DNA of 64,000 nt from Talaromyces rugulosus. Taxonomy: Eukaryota > Ascomycota > Eurotiomycetes > Eurotiales > Trichocomaceae. Every line of letters begins with the position of its first letter. The stretch's first letter is position 1. The position numbers were made by a program, and so were the translations under genes. The DNA is taken from positions 4,906,001 through 4,970,000 of the forward strand of contig NC_049564.1 in assembly GCF_013368755.1 (NCBI RefSeq). Reading direction: 5' to 3'. The notes beneath the pieces were generated by a model. That model was given only the letters and a program-made list of their open reading frames with translations. It did no database searches and was not told the origin of the DNA. Positions 62,120 through 64,000 of this stretch are shown piece by piece.

Positions 62120-63013
62120 ATGGTCCTAAACAACGGAAGCAACGGCTCTAACGGTCACAACATGGAGGCCATCCCCAAAACTCTTGTTGGAAAAGTAGCA
62201 CTTGTTACTGGTGGTGGTCGCGGTATCGGCGCTGGAATTGCCCTAGAATTGGCCAAACGAGGCGCCTATGTCGCCGTCAATTACTCTACTAGCGCTTCCT
62301 CTGCTGAAGAAGTTGTCCAGGCCATTGAAGATGCTGGTTCCCGCGGTGCTGCCTTCAAGGCCGACCTTACCATTGTTGAGGAAATCGAGGGCCTTTTTCG
62401 CGCTGTTGTGGCTCACTTCGGTCGTATTGACATTGCAGTATCCAACTCCGGCCGTGAGAAATTCAAGCCGCTAAGCGAAACCACTCTTGAGGACTTTAAC
62501 GAGGTGTTCGACCTTAACACACGGGCCCAGTTCTTTGTCGCCAAGGCTGCTCACAAGTATCTCGAGCAAGGCGGACGGCTAATTCTCATGTCGTCTATTG
62601 CCGCCGGGGTGAGTGTTCCTGGCCATGCCCTGTATGCTGGCAGCAAGTCCGCCGTTGAGGGCTTTACTCGCTGCTTTTCTGCAGATTTCGGCGAGAAGAG
62701 GTGCACAGTCAATGCGATCGCGCCAGCCGGAGTCAAGAGTGATATGTGGCTAAAGAACTCCTGGAGATACGCACCTGGATGTGACAAGTCCTCCTCTTTG
62801 GAAGATATTGAGGCGGCGTTGGCCAATGGCAGCCCTTTGAAGAGATGCGGTGTTCCGGCCGATATTGGAAGAATTGTCTCTTTCCTCTGCAGCCAGGATG
62901 GAGAATGGATCAATGGTAAGTGATCGTTGTAATAGAACTTCTTATTTTTGCTTTTGCTAATGAGTTTTAATCTAGGCCAAATCCTTCCGGCCAACGGAGG
63001 TGCAAACATCTAA
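62120..63013 (+). CDS. arp2: Hydroxynaphthalene reductase (SDR), melanin pathway
   Basis: Two exons, 62120-62915 and 62976-63013, give 277 residues. It is a classical short-chain dehydrogenase: NADPH-binding TGGGRGIG at residues 30-37, SNSG in the middle, and catalytic Ser158, Tyr172 and Lys176 (YAGSK). Family members reduce 1,3,6,8-tetrahydroxynaphthalene to scytalone and trihydroxynaphthalene to vermelone. The last exon is only 12 codons and gives the C-terminal GQILPANGGANI. The chain therefore ends in Ile; in Magnaporthe the C-terminal residue (Met in the tri-, Ile in the tetrahydroxynaphthalene reductase) affects substrate preference, which favours a tetrahydroxynaphthalene reductase here. 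The N-terminus carries an Asn/Gly/Ser-rich extension before the fold. Confidence 0.94.
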
Positions 63014-64000
63014 GAAGATTCTACAGCTGGAGTTAACCTAGCATCGTTTGTTTTGTAAATAGAAGTGATTTCTCTAGTTTTCCACTCAAATACATTATTC
63101 TAATAGAACCTTGATGTCATTTTCATTACATCTACTTGTCTACTTGTATCCGTAGCCATACTCTACTTATACTAATGTAACGTAGGGCGTATGTACGCTG
63201 TCTCGTCCTGAAGTTGCAGATGTAGTCGGTGAAACCCTAACTTCTTACCCACGACCAAGCAAGCGCATTAGAATGCTACGTACCTCTAAAACAACCGAGA
63301 CACTGTAGAAGCCAATCCACGCATAGGGAGGTGGGCGGGTCACATTCCAGTAGACGTCGTACCGAGACATGCCACACATGAGAGACACTTTCCGTTTTCA
63401 GCCATTCTGACAGGATGTAACACTTGTCCAACATTTCGATGAGAAAAGTGGCCAAATTTTCTTGTTTTCATAAACTTGCGCTAGGCGCGTTTCTAGAACT
63501 TAGCTAGAGTAGTTGGCGTTCTCGCCCTCTGCCAAATGCTGATCTAGCTGACTAGGGCTGCTATCGGAAACCCTAACTGCCATTCTCCTTGCTTTGATCT
63601 AGGAAGGTGGGCAAGTCATGGGCCACCGGATTAGAACGAGCGGACTTGACAAGTGGCGCTATTAGAACCTGTGATTCTTTATTCTATTTTAGCATTTTTT
63701 TTCTTAGCATCTCTAGTCCTAAACCATGGCTGATGTGTCAAGCTGATACGTCCGGACTCCAGCGGCTTCCTTCCATGTAGACTAGCGCTAACGAGATACG
63801 GAACGTCCATAACATATCATTACTTTTTACGAAATAAAGAAAGCATCACAAACTTTGAATAAGTCAGGTCTAGTTAAGGTCATACTCACTTACAAATAAT
63901 GCCCAAACTCGGGTAAGTCGCTAATTTGATCCCGGTGAAAGTAGACATAGAAAAGCCGGTCTCATCCTCACCACCCAGCCTCCTCGATTCCCACCATGCA
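63014..64000. other. Right-end intergenic region
   Basis: 987 bases without a convincing frame. An ATG in a good context (CCACCATG) lies at 63996-63998, so a gene might begin at the very edge, but nothing of it is visible. Confidence 0.5.

Overview
The window is nuclear DNA of a filamentous ascomycete, most likely a member of the Eurotiales (Aspergillus/Penicillium/Talaromyces relatives). The reasons are the dense gene packing on both strands, many 50-70 base introns with GTANGT donors and CTAAY-like branch sites, and a 2147-residue SAT-KS-AT-PT-ACP-ACP-TE polyketide synthase of the conidial-pigment (PksP/Alb1/wA) type. The species cannot be named from the sequence alone. Exon joins were worked out by hand; nearly all close in frame and rebuild conserved family motifs across the junctions.

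Left part (1-41.1 kb): ordinary conserved genes. In order: the 3' end of the 5'-3' exoribonuclease Xrn1 (+), the CTD kinase Ctk1 (+), a peroxisomal-type NADH pyrophosphatase (-), a DUF4139 protein (+), a periplasmic-binding-protein-like protein (-), a PQ-loop membrane protein (-), ER glucosidase II alpha (-), nucleoside diphosphate kinase (+), a mitochondrial DUF1279 protein (-), methylenetetrahydrofolate reductase (+), a queuine tRNA-ribosyltransferase accessory subunit (-), thymidylate kinase (+), Slx1 (-), a KDM5/JARID1 histone demethylase (+), exopolyphosphatase (+) and the cytokinesis protein Cyk3 (-).

A gene-poor, visibly AT-rich stretch of about 3.3 kb (41.1-44.4 kb) then separates the housekeeping block from a DHN-melanin type cluster (44.4-63.0 kb). 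The cluster holds the non-reducing PKS (+), a lysophospholipase/phospholipase B pseudogene with three lesions (-), a Zn2Cys6 regulator (-), a secreted multicopper oxidase (-), a secreted beta-propeller protein of SMP-30-like type (-), scytalone dehydratase Arp1 (-) and hydroxynaphthalene reductase Arp2 (+). The last two share a divergent promoter that carries a perfect MADS-box (Rlm1/MEF2) motif.

The expected pathway is this. The PKS makes a naphthopyrone or tetrahydroxynaphthalene precursor. Arp2 reduces it, Arp1 dehydrates scytalone or vermelone, and the multicopper oxidase polymerises or browns the product in the wall. No Ayg1-type chain-shortening hydrolase and no second laccase (Abr2) are in the window. 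The cluster regulator, the beta-propeller protein and the dead phospholipase are not part of the textbook Aspergillus fumigatus layout and are the most interesting items, together with a Ser-to-Ala change at a substrate-site position of Arp1. The last 1 kb shows no gene.
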